From Coturnix japonica (lineage: Eukaryota; Chordata; Aves; Galliformes; Phasianidae): a DNA stretch of 64,000 nucleotides. Every line of letters starts with the position of its first letter. The stretch's first letter is position 1. Below are positions 13,701-26,014 of the stretch, piece by piece. Location: assembly GCF_001577835.2 (NCBI RefSeq), contig NC_029547.1:65091227-65155226 (forward strand), given 5' to 3'. The notes under the pieces are model-generated. The model was not told where the DNA came from. It did no database searches and saw only the letters and a list, made by a program, of their open reading frames with translations. The translations under genes and the position numbers were made by a program.

Positions 13701-16700
13701 GCACTGAGTGCACCCTCAGCAGGTCCACAGATGACATCAAGCTGAGTGGCACTGACAATACATTGGAAAGAAGTGAAGCCATTCATAGGGAACCGGACAG
13801 GCTGGAAAAGTGGGCCCGTGAGAACTTAATGAGGTTCAACAAGGTCAAGTCCAGGGTGCTGCACTTGGGTCAGGGCAATCACAGGTATTTATACAGACTG
13901 GGGGAAGACCTCTTTGAGAGCAGCCCTGCAGAGAAGGACGTGGGGGTCGTGGACAAGCAGCTGGACATGAACCAGCAGAGTGCAGCTGCAGCCTGGAAGG
14001 CCAACTGTGTGTTGGGCTGCACTAAAAAAAGGGTGGTCAGCAGGGAGAGGGAGGTGATTGTACCCCTCTACTGAGCTCTAGTGAGGCCCCATCTGCAGTG
14101 CTGCATCCAGGCCTGGGGATGCCAGCACAGGAAGGATGTGGAGCTCTTGGGGTGGGTCCAGAGGAGGCCACTGTGATGATCAGAGGGCTGGAGCAGCTCT
14201 CCTATGAGGAAAGGTTGAGGGAACTGGGCTTGTTTAGCTTGGAAAAGTCTGTGGGGAGACCTCATTGTGGCCTTCCAATAGTTGAAGGGAGTGTTTAAGG
14301 AGGAGGGGGAATGGCTGTTTACAAGGATGGATAGTGATAGGACAAGGGGGAATGGTTTTAAACTGAGACAAGGAAGATTTAGGTTGGATCTTAGCAGGAA
14401 GTTTTTCACCCAGAGGGTGGTGACGCACTGGAACAGGTTGCCCAAGGAGGCTGTGGATGCCCCATCCCTGCAGGCATTCAAGGCCAGGCTGGATGTGGCT
14501 CTGGGCAGCCTGGGCTGCTGGTTGGTGACCCTGCACATAGCAGGGGTTGGAACTTGATGAGCACTGTGGTCCTTTTCAAGCCAGGCCATTCTATGATTCA
14601 ATGAAATCGTCACTTTAAAATTAACAGCTACCGAATATCATTGCAAAAGAAAGTTCCAAAGGTTACTTTGTTGAGCCTCAGCCACTGCAACACTCCTGCA
14701 ACACTAAAGCTATCAGTTCTATTCAGCTCTGCTCTCTCATCTTGCATGTTCAGGCTTTACAGTATGTACTCTCTCGCTCTGCCTTGTCACTGCTTACTGA
14801 ATAACTTCACACATCTGATCACCTTGAGATGCCAAAATGTATGCTTGGATCATATAAGAGAGAATTTTTAAGTACAAAAAGGCAGGCCACATCAGACCAA
14901 GAGATATTATTCACACAGAATCATTCAGACGCATTGCAGCTCAAGGTATTAAATGAGTTACTACAATCTAAATCTTATCCAATCCAACTTTTTCTTTTTA
15001 AATCAACAGGGAGCAGTTACACCTTAGTAACTTTTGTTCGTGTGCCTAAGGTATGAGTCACACCAGAAACTAAAGGACATAAATAGAGTAAGGAATGGAG
15101 ACAGAGGAATGAAGAGTAAGAACACTCAGGAATGCCTTCCAGTCGTTTAAGCAAACAAAGAACCCTAACAGAGTAGAAAAGTAAAATAATAAGAAGCAGC
15201 AAATCAAAGTCTATTTCACCAGCATGAAGAAAATGAGACTCAGATTTCCTCCTTCTGCCCCCCCCCACCCCATTACATCAGATACTTTACAGCTCTGTTC
15301 TGCCCTTACCTACCATGAAAAGGGACACAATCCTTTTCAAAACCAAAGAGAAGGATGCACGTTTTATTCTCAACGTGTTGCTCCGAGAACACCCTTTAGA
15401 AAAATGACATTTTTGTCCTAACACACATCCAAGATGATTCATAAGTAAGCTTAAATCCTTGCAAAGGAGGATTTATTTTTCTCTTCCTACACTTATGACA
15501 AATCCGTGTTATCTTGCTTTACATTAACCCCCACATCTGCATGATTGGCTGAAATAAAGCATATTTGCTTAACAGCTTTTTCAAATACATTGCTTGCATG
15601 CTTGGCATTTACTAGCATAATATAATATGATAACCCAGGTCCAAAGTAAATTGTGACAGAATCAACCATTAACTGTATTATTTTGCTACCAATACAATTT
15701 AACCAGAAACAGGCAATGGAACTGTTATTCCACAGGGGGAGGGAGGGGAAAGGACTTCTATCTTCAAATTAGCAAAAATAGATAAAATAAACTACTAAAA
15801 CACAATGGACACACAACCCTAGGTCAGTAAGCTAAAAATTAACTGCAACCTGAAATACTCGGCATGCTTTTTTAGTTCAATATCATGACCACATGAAACT
15901 GTGATGTATAACAGAACATGGCAGGGGTTCAGCCAAGCAGGCTATTCAATTCCTACTGAAGCCAAAAAGACAAATTTTCACTCTGACTCTGCAACGGGAC
16001 TGCCAAAGGTGGCAACTGTGAAGGAAATAGAGTGAAAGAACATGAAATAGAGAGGCCTCTGTTTTACAGATATCCTGATGCTACTGCTTCATAACTTCTT
16101 TTATTATAGCTTCTTTTATTCTCAGTCCTAACATACGCTTTTGTTTACCAACACCTTAAAAAATAAAGGCCCAAAAGGATGCAAGAATGTGAAGGGAAAG
16201 TTCTTATTTCTCCTCAGAGTAGGAAAGACTCTTTTCCCTTGTGTACATCTTTCCCTATTCTAGTCTTACTTTAAGACACAGCATTAAAAAAACCCAGAAA
16301 CACATGCTTACATATTGGATCATTTGACTCCACTAACCAACAGCCGTTCTCAGCAAAAGTTTATGTGCTCTTTGCATGTACACGGATATCAGTTCACATG
16401 ACATTTGAAGAATGTGAGGCTTAATATTAATCAGCCCGGAAATAAATTGTGTTAAGAGTACGCTGAAGTAACGATAAAAACATAGCTGAGTACAGTTTAT
16501 CTCTTCCTCATCTACATGAGACTAATTTTGGATCCTCACAGCCTCCTAAAGGCGTAATTCTATCCCTATCTATCACAAGGAACATAAAGCAACTTACCTT
16601 TAACGCTTTTTCTGTTAACATCAGCTCCTTTTTCAAGTAAATACTGAGCAATTTCTTTGTGGCCTTTGTAACAGGAAATCATCAAGCACGTGTGCCCATG

Positions 16701-17141
16701 GCGGTTTGATACTTCCAGGTCTGCTTTGTGCTCCACAAGGTACTTCACTATTTCCAGGTGGCCATCAAAACAGGCAGCTCTGAGGGGAGTCGAATTCGTC
16801 AGGGTTGTGTTGTTGACAGAAGCACCACGATCCAAAAGGGACTGAACCACATTCAAGTGGCCGGCAGCAGACGCTGCCCAGAGCGGCGGAGCTCCTTCAA
16901 TGGTCTCACCATCAAAACTCACCGAACCGCCAACTTCTATGGATGCAGAGCAATGGTCCAACAAGTATTCCACCATGTCAAGGTGACCGTAACGGGCTGC
17001 CACCAGAAGTGGTGTGGCACCATCGGTTTTTTCTGACATCAACGAGGCCACCTCTTCTTTTGTTTTGCTTGCCAGTAACTTGGAAAGGAGCCGCAGCTTG
17101 CCTTCACGAGCTGCATTGAACACTGCTGTCTTTAGATCCAT
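7774..17141 (-). CDS. FEM1C: FEM1C, substrate receptor of CUL2 ubiquitin ligase
   Basis: Two coding exons on the minus strand, 16598-17141 and 7774-9083, join in phase 1 (codon G split AAAG/GA) to give 617 residues, the length of human FEM1C, with near-identity throughout. FEM1C recruits proteins ending in Arg-type C-degrons to the CUL2-elongin ligase. The first exon encodes ankyrin repeats from residue 1 to about 181, including [13 protein letters not shown] and [11 protein letters not shown]. Asp126 in the F-D-G-H turn, reported as important for degron binding, is present. The second exon completes the N-terminal ankyrin array, then a TPR-like helical region ([16 protein letters not shown]), a second ankyrin pair ([15 protein letters not shown]), and the C-terminal part expected to carry the elongin/CUL2 box. 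The start is ATG at 17139-17141 (G at +4, no purine at -3). No coding break was seen. The 7514-base intron carries two CR1 insertions. Confidence 0.98.
11321..11835. mobile_element. Composite CR1 LINE with internally inverted halves
   Basis: Two CR1 pieces lie head to head inside the FEM1C intron. 11321-11450 is plus-oriented and matches the part just past the RT ([15 protein letters not shown]). From about 11452 to 11835 the element is minus-oriented and encodes the RT tail ([14 protein letters not shown], then the L-P-L-Y-S-A-L-V-R block). In an intact CR1 these pieces are adjacent in one orientation, about 100 bases apart. Neither half carries the usual CR1 3' terminal repeat. The frame of the minus piece is open for about 100 codons, suggesting moderate age. 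Confidence 0.8.
13449..14605 (+). mobile_element. CR1 LINE, 5'-truncated, with RT tail and 3' end
   Basis: This is the longest CR1 copy in the window, about 1.16 kb, lying in the FEM1C intron antisense to the gene. It starts inside the reverse transcriptase ([26 protein letters not shown]), passes the degenerate RT catalytic region (S-T-D-D-I-K, where an active copy has A-D-D) and the W-A-x-x-N-L-M-x-F-N-x-x-K block, and ends in the typical tail ATTCTATGATTCAATG near 14586-14605. A frame is open for 204 codons (13460-14074). A TGA then replaces a Ser codon just after L-Y, so the element is dead. The 5' truncation is typical for CR1. Confidence 0.95.
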
Positions 17142-17187
17142 CTAGCCTGCTCCTCTCCAGCTCCGTGCAGATACACGCCTGCTTCTT

Positions 17188-17253
17188 TCAGTCACAAACA
17201 GCAATCTCCTGGCAAATTTCTCTCGGCTCGCTTTTACCTAGACGGGACAACAT
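17188..17253 (-). CDS. Upstream ORF in the FEM1C leader (21 codons)
   Basis: Minus-strand ATG at 17251-17253 opens a 21-codon frame (starts M-L-S-R-L-G-K, ends V-C-D) that stops at 17188-17190, 46 bases before the FEM1C ATG and out of frame with it. The start context is poor (T at -3), so leaky scanning is expected. It lies in the predicted leader exon 2. It could dampen FEM1C translation or be neutral. No peptide function is proposed. Confidence 0.4.
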   Translation of the reverse strand: MLSRLGKSEPREICQEIAVCD

Positions 17254-17350
17254 GGAGTCTGTGAGCAAGGTCCAGACCAATCACCGGCTCTCTTTGACAG
17301 ATCTGCAAGAAAAACAATCCAGAATGCTTCCACCCTCTCCGCAGACACCC

Positions 17351-17378
17351 AACACAACACAGCACAGCACAGCACAAC
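17351..17378. repeat. CACAG-type pentanucleotide microsatellite
   Basis: About five imperfect units of ACACA/GCACA occur in a row inside the predicted FEM1C leader intron. They are short enough to be stable but could be polymorphic in length. Confidence 0.7.
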
Positions 17379-17379
17379 C

Positions 17380-17760
17380 CACCCAGCGGCCTCTCGCGGA
17401 CCCTCCCGGCGCTGCGCAGCGCCGCCCCAGGACGGCGGCCGGGCCGGGCCGTGCCCACGGCAGCACGGCAACAACCACCGCCCGGCACAGCGCTTTACCT
17501 TCCCGCTGACGGGCCGCCACCTTCACACGGACACGGACTCTCCCGCCGCCTGCCGCCCCCGTTCCACAGCCTCCATGACAGACCGCAGCCGGACGCAGCG
17601 TAGCCTGGCAGGCAAAGCCGCCGCCAATGGAGGAACCGCGCGGGCGAACGGCAGCCACTGGCGGCCGATGGAGGGAGGGACTAGGGCGCAGCGGGAGGGA
17701 GGCGGGGGGCGGAAGGGGAGGATCGCCGTATAGCGCGGGACACAAGGCGGGGTGGGGTGT
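17380..17760 (-). promoter_or_regulatory. CpG-island promoter of FEM1C
   Basis: A sharp rise in G+C and CpG density surrounds the FEM1C leader, with a CCAAT box (17624-17628), several GCCGCC/GGCGGC blocks and no TATA element at a plausible distance. This is the usual form of a housekeeping promoter. The island ends abruptly near 17760, where the sequence becomes GT-rich and then A/T-rich. No plus-strand gene start was recognised, so a bidirectional promoter is not supported. Confidence 0.75.
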
Positions 17761-18046
17761 TGGTGTGGGTTGTGGGGTCAACCTGACAGCAGTTGTGATG
17801 GGATTTAGTTATAATGTGTAAAAAACATGCACTCATCTTGCCGGTTTGATAGGGTTTTAAATTACATGTGCACATGTATTACAGAAAATGATTCGCTTCC
17901 CTAAATGTGCACAGTGGTCTAGTAGATGGTGTAGTATAAGTCTAGTACAAGTGCTATTTCAAACAGTACAACTGGTGAATTTAATACAGCAGAATTGACA
18001 CAGCCAAAAATAAAATTCTCTCCTGAAGCAGTATTTGCCACATACA

Positions 18047-18345
18047 AAATCACAGAATCACAGAATGACCCGGGTTGGAAGGGACCTCGAGGATCATGTA
18101 GTTCCAACCCCCCTGCCTGGCAGGGCCACCAAACATACACCTTTACTAGATCAAGTTGCCCAGGGCCCCGTCCAACCTGGTCTTGAACACCTCCAAGGAC
18201 GGGGCATCCACAACCTCCCTGGGCAGCCTGTTCCAGGGCCTAACCACTCTCCTAGTGAAGAACTTCCCCCTAACATCCAACCTAAATCTTCCCTCTTTTA
18301 ACTTAAAACCATTTCCCCGTGTCCTGCTATTGTCAGCATATCCTC
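18047..18345 (-). mobile_element. CR1 LINE 3' end, young copy A
   Basis: The piece begins on the plus strand with the reversed CR1 terminus (ATCACAGAATCACAGAATGA) and continues through GGTTGGAAGGGACCT, CCTCCCTGGGCAGCC and CCATTTCCCCGTGTCCTGC. It is a 5'-truncated, minus-oriented copy of about 0.3 kb. It differs from copy B at 28400 by about ten positions over roughly 283 bases. Confidence 0.95.
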
Positions 18346-18993
18346 ACATTGATTGGTATGGTTGTTTCAACTCAGAATTAGGCTAAACATTAGATGGCAA
18401 ACACATTAACAATTAGTCTGCCCTACTGTAACCATTAGGCAGAGCTGGTAGTTCTCATGGTGCTATCCAGACCAGGAGCAAGGCGTGCTGTGCCCTGATG
18501 GGATCCACTATCAAAGAGACACTGGCTGTGTGTGGCGGCTTTGCATGCAGCCACTTGGTGTGACTAATCCCTTGATTTGCTAAAATCCAGGTCAAGACCT
18601 CGTGACACCAAAAGCCTCTTACATGCCGCAGGCTATACCTGCTCTGCTTTGTTACACAAGTGAAATCCTGGGGGAGGTTGCTCACGGTCTCTGTCCTGCT
18701 CTTCTTTACCCCATCCACATTATCCTCCTGCTCTTTTCCCTTCTTTGCTCACAGTCTAAGGTGAAGACAGGCCTGACAGCCTTGATACAGATACATGGAA
18801 CTGTAGTGATGAAATTCAACAAGATTTCTTCAGTTATGCAATTAAAAATACATAATAACCTCTGTTTTCTAAATATAGTACAAGTATTTCATCTACCGTG
18901 GTGCCTATTAGGCACTGTGATATTTAGTAATATGCATCCTTCCTCTGATTGATCAGATCACACTGAGATAAAGGAGGGAGCTGATCATCTGGA

Positions 18994-19683
18994 ATGAAAC
19001 AGGTCAAGACTCTAGGGGATACAAAGCATTGGAAGCAAGCATCTCTGTGGCAAAGCTGCTTTCCCTCCAGTACACTCGGTAGAAGGGGTGCAGGTGGAAG
19101 TCAGAGACATGCTGCATTTGCTGTAAGCAGCACAAGCACAGAGAATAAACACAATAATACAACGCTAGTGCTAGGCAACAGGCAGGACTGCAACACTGCA
19201 GGGCAGTGCCTGGCACAGCATGATGTAGCTGCAGAAGAAGCTGTGGGATGGCTGGGAATGTCTGCTATCCTCCAGCCCTTGGCTTTGACGTGGGCTCTAG
19301 TGTGGCCCTACATTTCAGACATCTGCAGCTGTAGCTATCACTGCAAGCATGCTGCAGCAGCAACATGCAGTTTGTATGAGCGTTGTCTTTCTGAATATAA
19401 CCCCAAACCTGCAGGCAAGTGTGCTCTGTCTGTGTTTGGGGAGGTGTCTGTAGGTAAGAAGTGCACTTCTGCTGCAGTGTCTATTCTCTCCATTTATTTT
19501 TATTATAATTATTATTATTACTTTTATTTGCACAGATTAGGTTACTTTAGTAGGGCTTCTTACAAACTCCCCTCAGAAGTTTTCTGGAGCAGATTGGAGC
19601 TGTTTGCTTGGGGTTTTTTTTTGTTTTCTTTTTACATTGATGGCACTGAGCTTATTAAACCTGTTCTCTACAGATGGCCGTAG
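18994..19683 (+). other. Long open frame without recognisable homology
   Basis: A plus-strand frame of 229 codons from ATG. The predicted protein has no motif I recognise. It runs through an ATT microsatellite, giving a Y/I-rich stretch, and is rich in Cys, Ala and Ser. It lacks a clear Kozak context, a nearby promoter signature or any splice partner. A chance open frame is the leading explanation, because the local G+C is somewhat higher than elsewhere and lowers stop frequency. Confidence 0.15.
19500..19521. repeat. ATT trinucleotide microsatellite
   Basis: About seven imperfect ATT units (TATTATAATTATTATTATTA), flanked by T-rich sequence. Confidence 0.8.
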
Positions 19684-22600
19684 TTTATTTAAGATTTATA
19701 GATCCCTTGAATTTATGCCACCAGTACCTTGAGTACGAAGCCACAGTCCTCTCCTTAGGTACCCCCAGCACTGGCTGCCAGCCAAGGAGCTCAGGAAAAC
19801 CATCCCTGGCTCTGAAATCTGAGAAGGCGTGGGAAGGCTGGGGGGCTGTATTTTGGTAGCCTTTTGTCCCTCCTAGCTGTTATGCTGGATGAGAATTGCA
19901 GTCTTCTTAGAAGAAGATCTCCTGGTTTAACCCTGCCCTTTCTGAATGGGATGAATATGGGGCAGGGTGACACGGCACCTAGCCTTCATGTTTGCCACAT
20001 GCCAAGTTGATTGGGCTGGAAATTTTGCTACAAGAATATACTTTTCAGTAAGAAAAAAAAAAGAGCATGTGTCCTATTCTAGTTAATAAATCTTGGCAAA
20101 TAAAATACAGGTAGCAACATATGAATTGCTGTCCTTGCTTGACATCTGTAAGTAACAAAGCACAGAGGTTGCTGGTATGCTTTCAGAGGCCTTTCAGCAC
20201 CTAACCCACCAGACACATTGCAAAGCAGTTTTCCAGTGTGCCTCCTGAGCTTTTCAGCACCCAGGCACCTCCTCATGCAAGTCACCTCAGAGTGGGTGGG
20301 AGATGCACAGTGCTTGGAGCAGCCCTTAGCCTCACCACCACTGATTTCCAAATCTGGGACCTTCATAGGGAGGAGGTGATGCCAGGGCTGTCGCAGTGTG
20401 CTCTGGGATGCAAGCAAGAGTCTACAAATGTTATTGTCATGGTAACTGTGCTCCATATTCTGCAGAGAGGAAATTCAGCCTCAGACTTAATTTCATGTAT
20501 GCAGTGGGTTGTGCTCTATTGCTCACTTGGTGGCAAGCTCACCAATTCTTTTACCATACTGCTGATGGCGTAGGGTGACCCAGCTAGCTTTTCCATTGCT
20601 CATATCACAAGCATGAGAGCAGGGGCAGGTCACAGCTGGATGACATTACACATTTCTCAGGCTTTTCTTAGTGCACGATACAAATTTCCTCTCATCTCCA
20701 CACACCCTTTTAAGCACTGGAAAATACATACTCTGAGAACTCTGCAGACAGCACAAACACAGCCAACTTACAAGAGGCACGTAGAAGCAGCAGTCTGCTG
20801 AGGATACAGTCTGGAACTCGTGACAGCTTTGCTTAGCTGAGGTCTGCAGCTCTCTGGCAGGCTCTCAGTGTCTGGGCAGCTGACTCCTGCCAGGTAGCAC
20901 ACTGAGCATCCCATTAAGTCCAGCAGTCCTCAGCTACAGGCACATATCATACAATGGGAAAGGTAAAGGTTTCAGAAACTGAGGTTGTGTATGGCACCGG
21001 TAATGACAAGCTGCATTTGTTGGTACTAAAATGAGATGGTAATTTTTACTGGCAGGCATCTAGCATGCATAATAGCTGTTTAGTGTGGTTCTTGCAGGCA
21101 GTATGCAGCAGTAGCAGCAGACAGTATCACACTGCAGGAACATTTTTCATTTGAAATGGATAATGAAAGAGAACTGCATTTAGACAGGTATGACCTGGGG
21201 ACTTTTGCCCCCAGACATTGCCTGGAAGGTGCACAGTAGGGTATTGCCTGCAAGTGCTGGTTTCTCACTGCAGAGCTACTGATGTCTCCTAGGAGCAGCC
21301 AGAAGAAATGGCTTCACAGAAATGGAAACAACAGCTAACAGCATTGGACTGACCTGGTAGCTCATGAGCAGGAGTCTGAGAATAGGCTTCTCTTTTTGTG
21401 TTTGGCTACATAATTCCTGGTGATAGGATAGACCTCTCCTCCTCCCTTTTCAGAGACTTTTTCCAACTCTTCTTTCCTTCTATTTTCTGCCTACTGTGCA
21501 TAATCTTCCCACAAGTGTGGTTTTATATACTGTGCATCATAGATGGGCTGTCTGACATTTATTAATTTAAGTATTACAGGAAAACCTAGATTTACACCAG
21601 GCAAAAGAAAAAGATACCATAACAAAAGTTAAAAATATCAGCACCAGCAGAGGAACTCAGAAGTACACCCACACCTGGAGCATTCCTCATGACTCTGCTT
21701 TAGCAGCTCCATCAGTGCCTCTGTGATGAGGGGCTCAGGGATGCAGCGTGTCACCTCTACTTACATTGAAGAGTGCCTCCATCTGAAGGCAGCTGCCTGT
21801 CCAGGTGGGCATTGCACATGGCACCAGGGGCTTGTTGGGTTAGGGCTGCCCCAGCATCTCCCTGGATCTGTTCATTACCTCTCCCACGGCACAGGGGTGT
21901 GACCTGCAGGTGGTTGGAGCACTTTGTGTGTTTGTAACTGGTTCATGCCCCAGTTCATCTCCTGGTTCATCTCCTCCAGATAATGCTGGTGCAGTGGGGG
22001 ACAGAATGGGGAACTCACACAAACAGCCTTTGGGCTGCTTCATTCCTGTTTATTCCTTTAACTGCTGTTTACATGGCTGGGGCTAAACAGATAGGGGCAT
22101 CCTCCCTTTCTGCAAAGAAGCTGGAAGAGCAAGGATACTTAATACCATGGGCATTCTTTACAGACATGAGCAAATCCACAGGAAAATCCACCATGGATGT
22201 CCTCCCTTACCAGGCTGAGGTTTCTTAAGCAAGCAGCCTGGGTCTGTATGCTCTGGTGGTGGGCTAGGAGCTGTCCTGCCCTACCTGCTTTGAGACATCC
22301 ATCAAGTGCACTCACAGCTAAAGCTCAGTCTGACTCGCAGCTGTTCTTCCTTGTACACAAGATTAAGACACATTAATTCATTCAGGTCTAAGTATAGGAT
22401 CTGTGACACTAAAGCCCCTCAAATCTGTACAGAGTAGTGGGCCCTAGTTTCTGCTCTTTCCATCATTAAATGTTAGTTTAACACTTGAGCCTCAGGTGTT
22501 CCTCACAGCTTGGTGAAGTACTCTCATCTTTGATACAGGAGGAGCACAGCCTGGGCAGCCACAATGCGTGTGTCCTGCAGGAGGAAAAGGCCTGTTGTGA

Positions 22601-24483
22601 GCAGCAACTGTCCTCTGCTGGAATATGGCACTTCCCTCTAAGTGAGGGTCTACAGTGAACATGATGCTCTGATCTTGAGATCTTGGAAGTACAGGTACCC
22701 AGCTGCCCCCACCCCGGTTGCTTTTGTGTCTGGAACATGTTCAGCTTAGATATGGTCAACAGATACTAGAATAAAAATGTCTTTAATAATATATGCTGAT
22801 CTGGTCATGCAGCCCTGAACAGGAGGGAGATAGCTCTGGAAATTACAAGAATGATGGATTTCAGAAAAAATGCTACCTTCAGCAGAGCAAGACAGCATGC
22901 TATCTATAATGGTCTGCAATAGGAAGGTTATGGCATGAACAGTTAAGCTCTTACTGATGGAAATGAAGACGTAATATAGTTTTACGTGTCATTGTTCATT
23001 ATATGCTATTAGTACCCTGCAAGCTGCATGAGTGGGAATGCAGGATGGAATATGTTCCTTCTGCACTGACCCCAGATCAGCCTTTGTTGTGTCCAATCAT
23101 GCTTCCACATTGCAGCAATTGTTTTCAAATGTTTCAGCAAAGGTTTTAGCTCATTTCTCTCATTTGAGAGAAAACACAAAGAAAACAAAACAAACCAGAG
23201 GGTTGTTTTGGAGTGGGAATGAATTGGCAGCAAGTTAAATGCTTCAAACTTAATTACAATGAGATAAAAGAGGTTCTGTACTAATGATCCCTTGGAATGA
23301 ATTCACATGTAATCTACTGTAAGACCAAGCATGCAGTTTCTGTGCTTGTTTGCTGCCCTCTCTTGGAAGCAATGTCGAATCTACAACAAAGGAAACAGAG
23401 CAGTTTCTCAAGAAGACAAGTAGCATTTTGATTTCAAGATGATGGAAGCATTCTGTACCAAAGAAAAAATTACTTGTTTCCTAGATTGTAAAAATAAGGA
23501 AATGCCTGTAAGCACCTGCTTTCTTTTCTAAGACAAGGTTCAAATACACATGAAAGAGAATTGGTCTGAGTAATAAGGATGTACGTCACAGATAAACATG
23601 ATTTATATACTTATCCCTTCTTTTACATTGGTGTTATTTTCTGGAAACAGAGTGATTTTTACTATTCAGATCCCACAGGAGTATTTGAGCAAATTCTCCA
23701 GGCATTGCATCACTTGCCTTCTGCAAAGTTTTCTGTCCATAACGTCATAAAGGCTGAAAGAAAGCTGCACTGTGTGAGTAAAGGTAATCCTTTGCAAGAA
23801 TATGACCTCCACTCTTCAGCTTAAGTCTCCTTTCAACTTCAGGAAGTGAAATCAGTGATGTTCAAGATCCTGTATACCTGATAAGGAAATGCATGTCATG
23901 TCAGAGCTTACCATCAGCTCTGCACACACTTAAGCAGCTTGCTCTCAGCAGGTGCACTCACTGACAGTGAACACAGGACATCCGTACTTTATGAAGCTGC
24001 AAATGAGCAGCCACTGGACTACTCAAAGTAAAATGCTTTTCCAAATGCAAGCTTTCCATGTCTGTCTTGTTCAGTATGTGTAGAAAAACACCAATTACCT
24101 TTTCTGTCTAGACACACCTAACACCTAGTTTATGCTATTGTACAAATTTATTTATTCAAAGATATAAAGGCTGGATCTGCTTGCAGCATCTTTGGAGGCT
24201 TCAATTATGGGGTGGATGCAACATCATAGGACTTCCCAATTGCTGGAATATGTTCTGCAGTTCCTCCCTGCAACCAGGGCACTCCAGCAACTGGATCTGG
24301 ATGATGGTGAAATATTAGGGCAATTGGTGAAGTATCTTTCTTAATCACTGTCACTAACATCATGTAGTAAAGGATGCATTACCTTGCTTATTTTCTTTAC
24401 TGCTATCCTTATGTTTCAACAATACTATATTAAACATTAAAATAAGTCATTACTTACATGCATTAACTATATTATATACTTTA

Positions 24484-24620
24484 TGAGGGTTGCTCCAAAA
24501 GTAATGCCTTCTATTTTATGATGTTAGCCCATTATGTCATGACATCAGAGGCATCACAATATTGGTGATATAGCAGTAGAGCTTGAACCTTCCCACCATA
24601 ACCTTCCATTGAATGATTTC
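24484..24620 (+). mobile_element. Mariner-type transposon end (Galluhop-like)
   Basis: GAGGGTTGCTCCAAAAGTAA followed by TGCCTTCTATTTTATGATGT is a mariner terminal repeat plus subterminal sequence. It resembles the GGTTGxTxCAAAAGTAAT start shared by mariner elements and the Galluhop family I recall from chicken. Similarity continues past GCAGTAGAGCTTGAACCTTC to about 24620. No opposite terminal repeat was found nearby, so this is one broken end. Confidence 0.7.
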
Positions 24621-26014
24621 AGCACATTTTTACTTCTGATGAATGTTGTTTTTGGAGAAAGCTTGGGAAGCTGTGCTGTTCTTCCCAGGTCTTTTAATTT
24701 TCTTTGAGAACAGGCAAGTTTTGATAGGCTGCTGAAGAAGATGCAGAGGTAGAGAGGTGATATTTGGTTGCCCCATCTCATCATACCTTTGTTGGTGGGG
24801 AGTGGGATAACAGATGTGGACACCTGATTTTGCCTAGCAGTCTGTAAGAAACATGAGTAGAAAAGAGCCTTTGAGTCTTCCCAGAAGAGGAGAGCTCTTC
24901 ACTCAGCATGTATGCACTTTAATTTAGATAGGTTCTGCTCAGTGTTCCTCTCCTTTGTTAAAGAGACTTTCAGACCTATCTACAATGAAAAATGACATTC
25001 CAGTGTTATCAGATCAAGACTGTTCTGCTGTCAGATCCTGTTGTATCAGATGTAAAATTATAGAGAAGGGGGAAAAAGAGTCAATCAGCAGAGATCAGCA
25101 CTAAAATTTACTAAAGGCAAAGAAAGCTCGCACATGAGATGTGTTTGGAGCAACCTGCATTGAGAAAGTAAATAAAAGAGAATATGACGGGATGCAGAAT
25201 AAAGGCTCATTCATAAAGTAGAGGGAACAGCTGCCATTCCGCCCTAATGATAGAAGAAGGGAATCATCAGTGGTGCCTGTCAAGTTTTCATTTTGGGCTG
25301 GACCAACCTCTATAATGTTTTCAATTCATCAGTTCATCAATTGAAACAGAGAGAGCATGGGAGATATTGTCTCCTACACACTGTATGCATTCAATTAGTA
25401 TATTCTTCCTGCTTGGCTATAACTGTCACCACTTCTAGACAAACATGTACCTACCATTTCTCATTGTGATGAAATTTTCCTCCCTGACAAATGTACCAAT
25501 CAATCATTAAATATTACAGTGCGTTTGTTTGCTTCATATGCTGATCAGTGGAATTTTACTGGGGACTTTGGTATTGTATGTGCTTGGGTAAGCAAACTAA
25601 AAGGACACAAGCACATTGCCCTGGAGATATAGACTTTGCTACTCAGATGACCAGAGTAATAGACTTGCAAGCAAAACAACCAGGATAATGCTTGCATCTA
25701 AGACCCCTCTTGAAATCCAGCCCACCCCATCATTGTCTGACATCACAGACAAGTAACTGTTACAAAACTGAGTTGCATTGCTAATTTTTACTGTGAGTCA
25801 AAGTCATTAGTTTGTGTCAGCGACTAGAAAATTTATATTATACCTGTATGCCTGAAAGTATAGAATCTATGTAAAAACACACTCGGGATGCCCCAATATA
25901 TCCAGATCACTTCATGCACATGAATAAATATGTATATTTAATAGTTCTACTTCGTGTCTTAATCTCTCTCCTTGAGCAGCACAGGTCAGATGCAAGTTTT
26001 TGTGACAAAATAGT

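Larger units (their letters stand above)
17142..17620 (-). other. FEM1C: FEM1C 5' UTR with a short leader intron
   Basis: Upstream of the FEM1C ATG the minus strand has a strong acceptor (pyrimidine tract, then TTCTTGCAG) ending at 17303, so the coding exon probably runs 16598-17302. A matching donor (GGGAAG then GTAAAG) lies at 17498/17499, giving a leader intron of about 196 bases (17303-17498). Exon 1 would then run from 17499 to an unknown start in the CpG island, perhaps around 17550-17630. The splice pair is predicted from sequence; no transcript evidence was available. Confidence 0.6.

Noticed and set aside
13460-14074. 204-codon plus-strand frame in the FEM1C intron
   Set aside because: It is the reverse-transcriptase tail of a 5'-truncated CR1 LINE, not a host gene.
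17232-17238. Second donor-like site (CTAG then GTAAAAG) inside the FEM1C leader exon
   Set aside because: No acceptor at a workable distance was seen between it and the ATG. Without transcript data it cannot be called an alternative exon boundary.
17281-17781. 166-codon minus-strand frame over the FEM1C CpG island
   Set aside because: It is Pro/Arg/Ala/Gly-rich low-complexity translation of G+C-rich promoter DNA, crosses the predicted leader intron, and does not join the FEM1C coding frame.
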